From Bacteroidia bacterium (lineage in GTDB: Bacteria; Bacteroidota; Bacteroidia; Chitinophagales; Saprospiraceae): a stretch of DNA of 40,603 nt. Below, one piece after another: positions 40,552-40,603 of the stretch (its first letter is position 1; each line of letters begins with the position of its first letter). The notes under the pieces were generated by a model. That model made no database searches, was not told the DNA's origin, and worked only from the letters and a program-made list of their open reading frames with translations. Both the position numbers and the translations under genes were made by a program. Location: contig JAUHXV010000030.1 of assembly GCA_030426765.1 (NCBI GenBank), forward strand, positions 1 through 40,603, read 5' to 3'.

Positions 40552-40603
40552 CTAAATAGCTAAACTTTGTCTTGCATGAAAAAATATAACCAACTCAGCC
40601 TGG
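40552..40603 (-). CDS. C-terminus of an unidentified protein (partial)
   Basis: Sixteen codons and a TAG stop (40552-40554) run into the right edge of the window and read QAELVIFFHARQSLAI. The other two minus-strand frames contain stops. The frame ends directly before the intrinsic terminator, which supports it as a real gene end. The product cannot be identified from this fragment. Confidence 0.4.
   Translation of the reverse strand, partial: QAELVIFFHARQSLAI

Noticed and set aside
1..40603. CRISPR arrays, tRNA and rRNA genes
   Set aside because: No regularly spaced direct repeats, cloverleaf with CCA-type ends or rRNA segments were recognised on either strand.

Overview
The window is a 40.6-kb piece of a Bacteroidota chromosome, most likely from the Saprospirales/Cytophagales side of the phylum (that rank is an inference). 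Evidence for the phylum: four proteins end in type IX secretion (T9SS) C-terminal sorting domains, one protein is a Bacteroidota-type collagen-like surface protein, and several promoters match the Bacteroidota consensus (TTG/TTTG, 19-21 bp, TAnnTTTG). No rRNA, tRNA, CRISPR array or complete insertion sequence was seen. All 43 genes called (42 complete, one partial) lie on the minus strand, so transcription runs right to left.

Left part (about 0.1-19.5 kb): secreted and metabolic genes. They include a T9SS protein, a beta-propeller protein, an old-yellow-enzyme flavin oxidoreductase, a T9SS/collagen-like pair, a vanadium-dependent haloperoxidase with all its signature motifs, a four-helix membrane class III cyclase, a methyltransferase, and a run of closely spaced genes (TPR lipoprotein, DoxX, membrane protein, Crp/Fnr regulator, small membrane protein, outer-membrane barrel, SDR). 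GltS, a pentapeptide-repeat protein, a serine hydrolase and a DUF3179/Fe-S reductase pair follow.

Middle part (19.6-31 kb): a START-like lipoprotein, a ZIP transporter with a strong hairpin in its leader, an ArsR-type regulator translationally coupled to an SRPBCC protein, and two tandem signal peptide-TPR-TM-adenylate cyclase paralogues. Their cyclase halves are nearly identical while their TPR sensor halves have diverged. A divergent TrpF-like protein, a DHFR/RibD-like reductase and small hypothetical proteins follow.

Right part (32.3-40.6 kb): visibly AT-rich and organised differently. Almost every gene or gene pair (higBA, lipoprotein, T9SS propeller, Tim44-like pair, gamma-glutamyltransferase, SH3 protein, hypothetical protein) is followed by an imperfect inverted repeat. 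Each repeat opens with an AAC-type box and closes with a GTT-type box (RYYYAAC...GTTRRRY-like) flanking a second complementary pair. Three of these sites are long and clearly homologous to each other. I read this as a chromosomal gene-cassette array with integron attC-like sites and no integrase in the window. It is the most interesting feature here and remains a hypothesis until tested with attC covariance models. The right edge carries an intrinsic terminator and the end of an unidentified gene.
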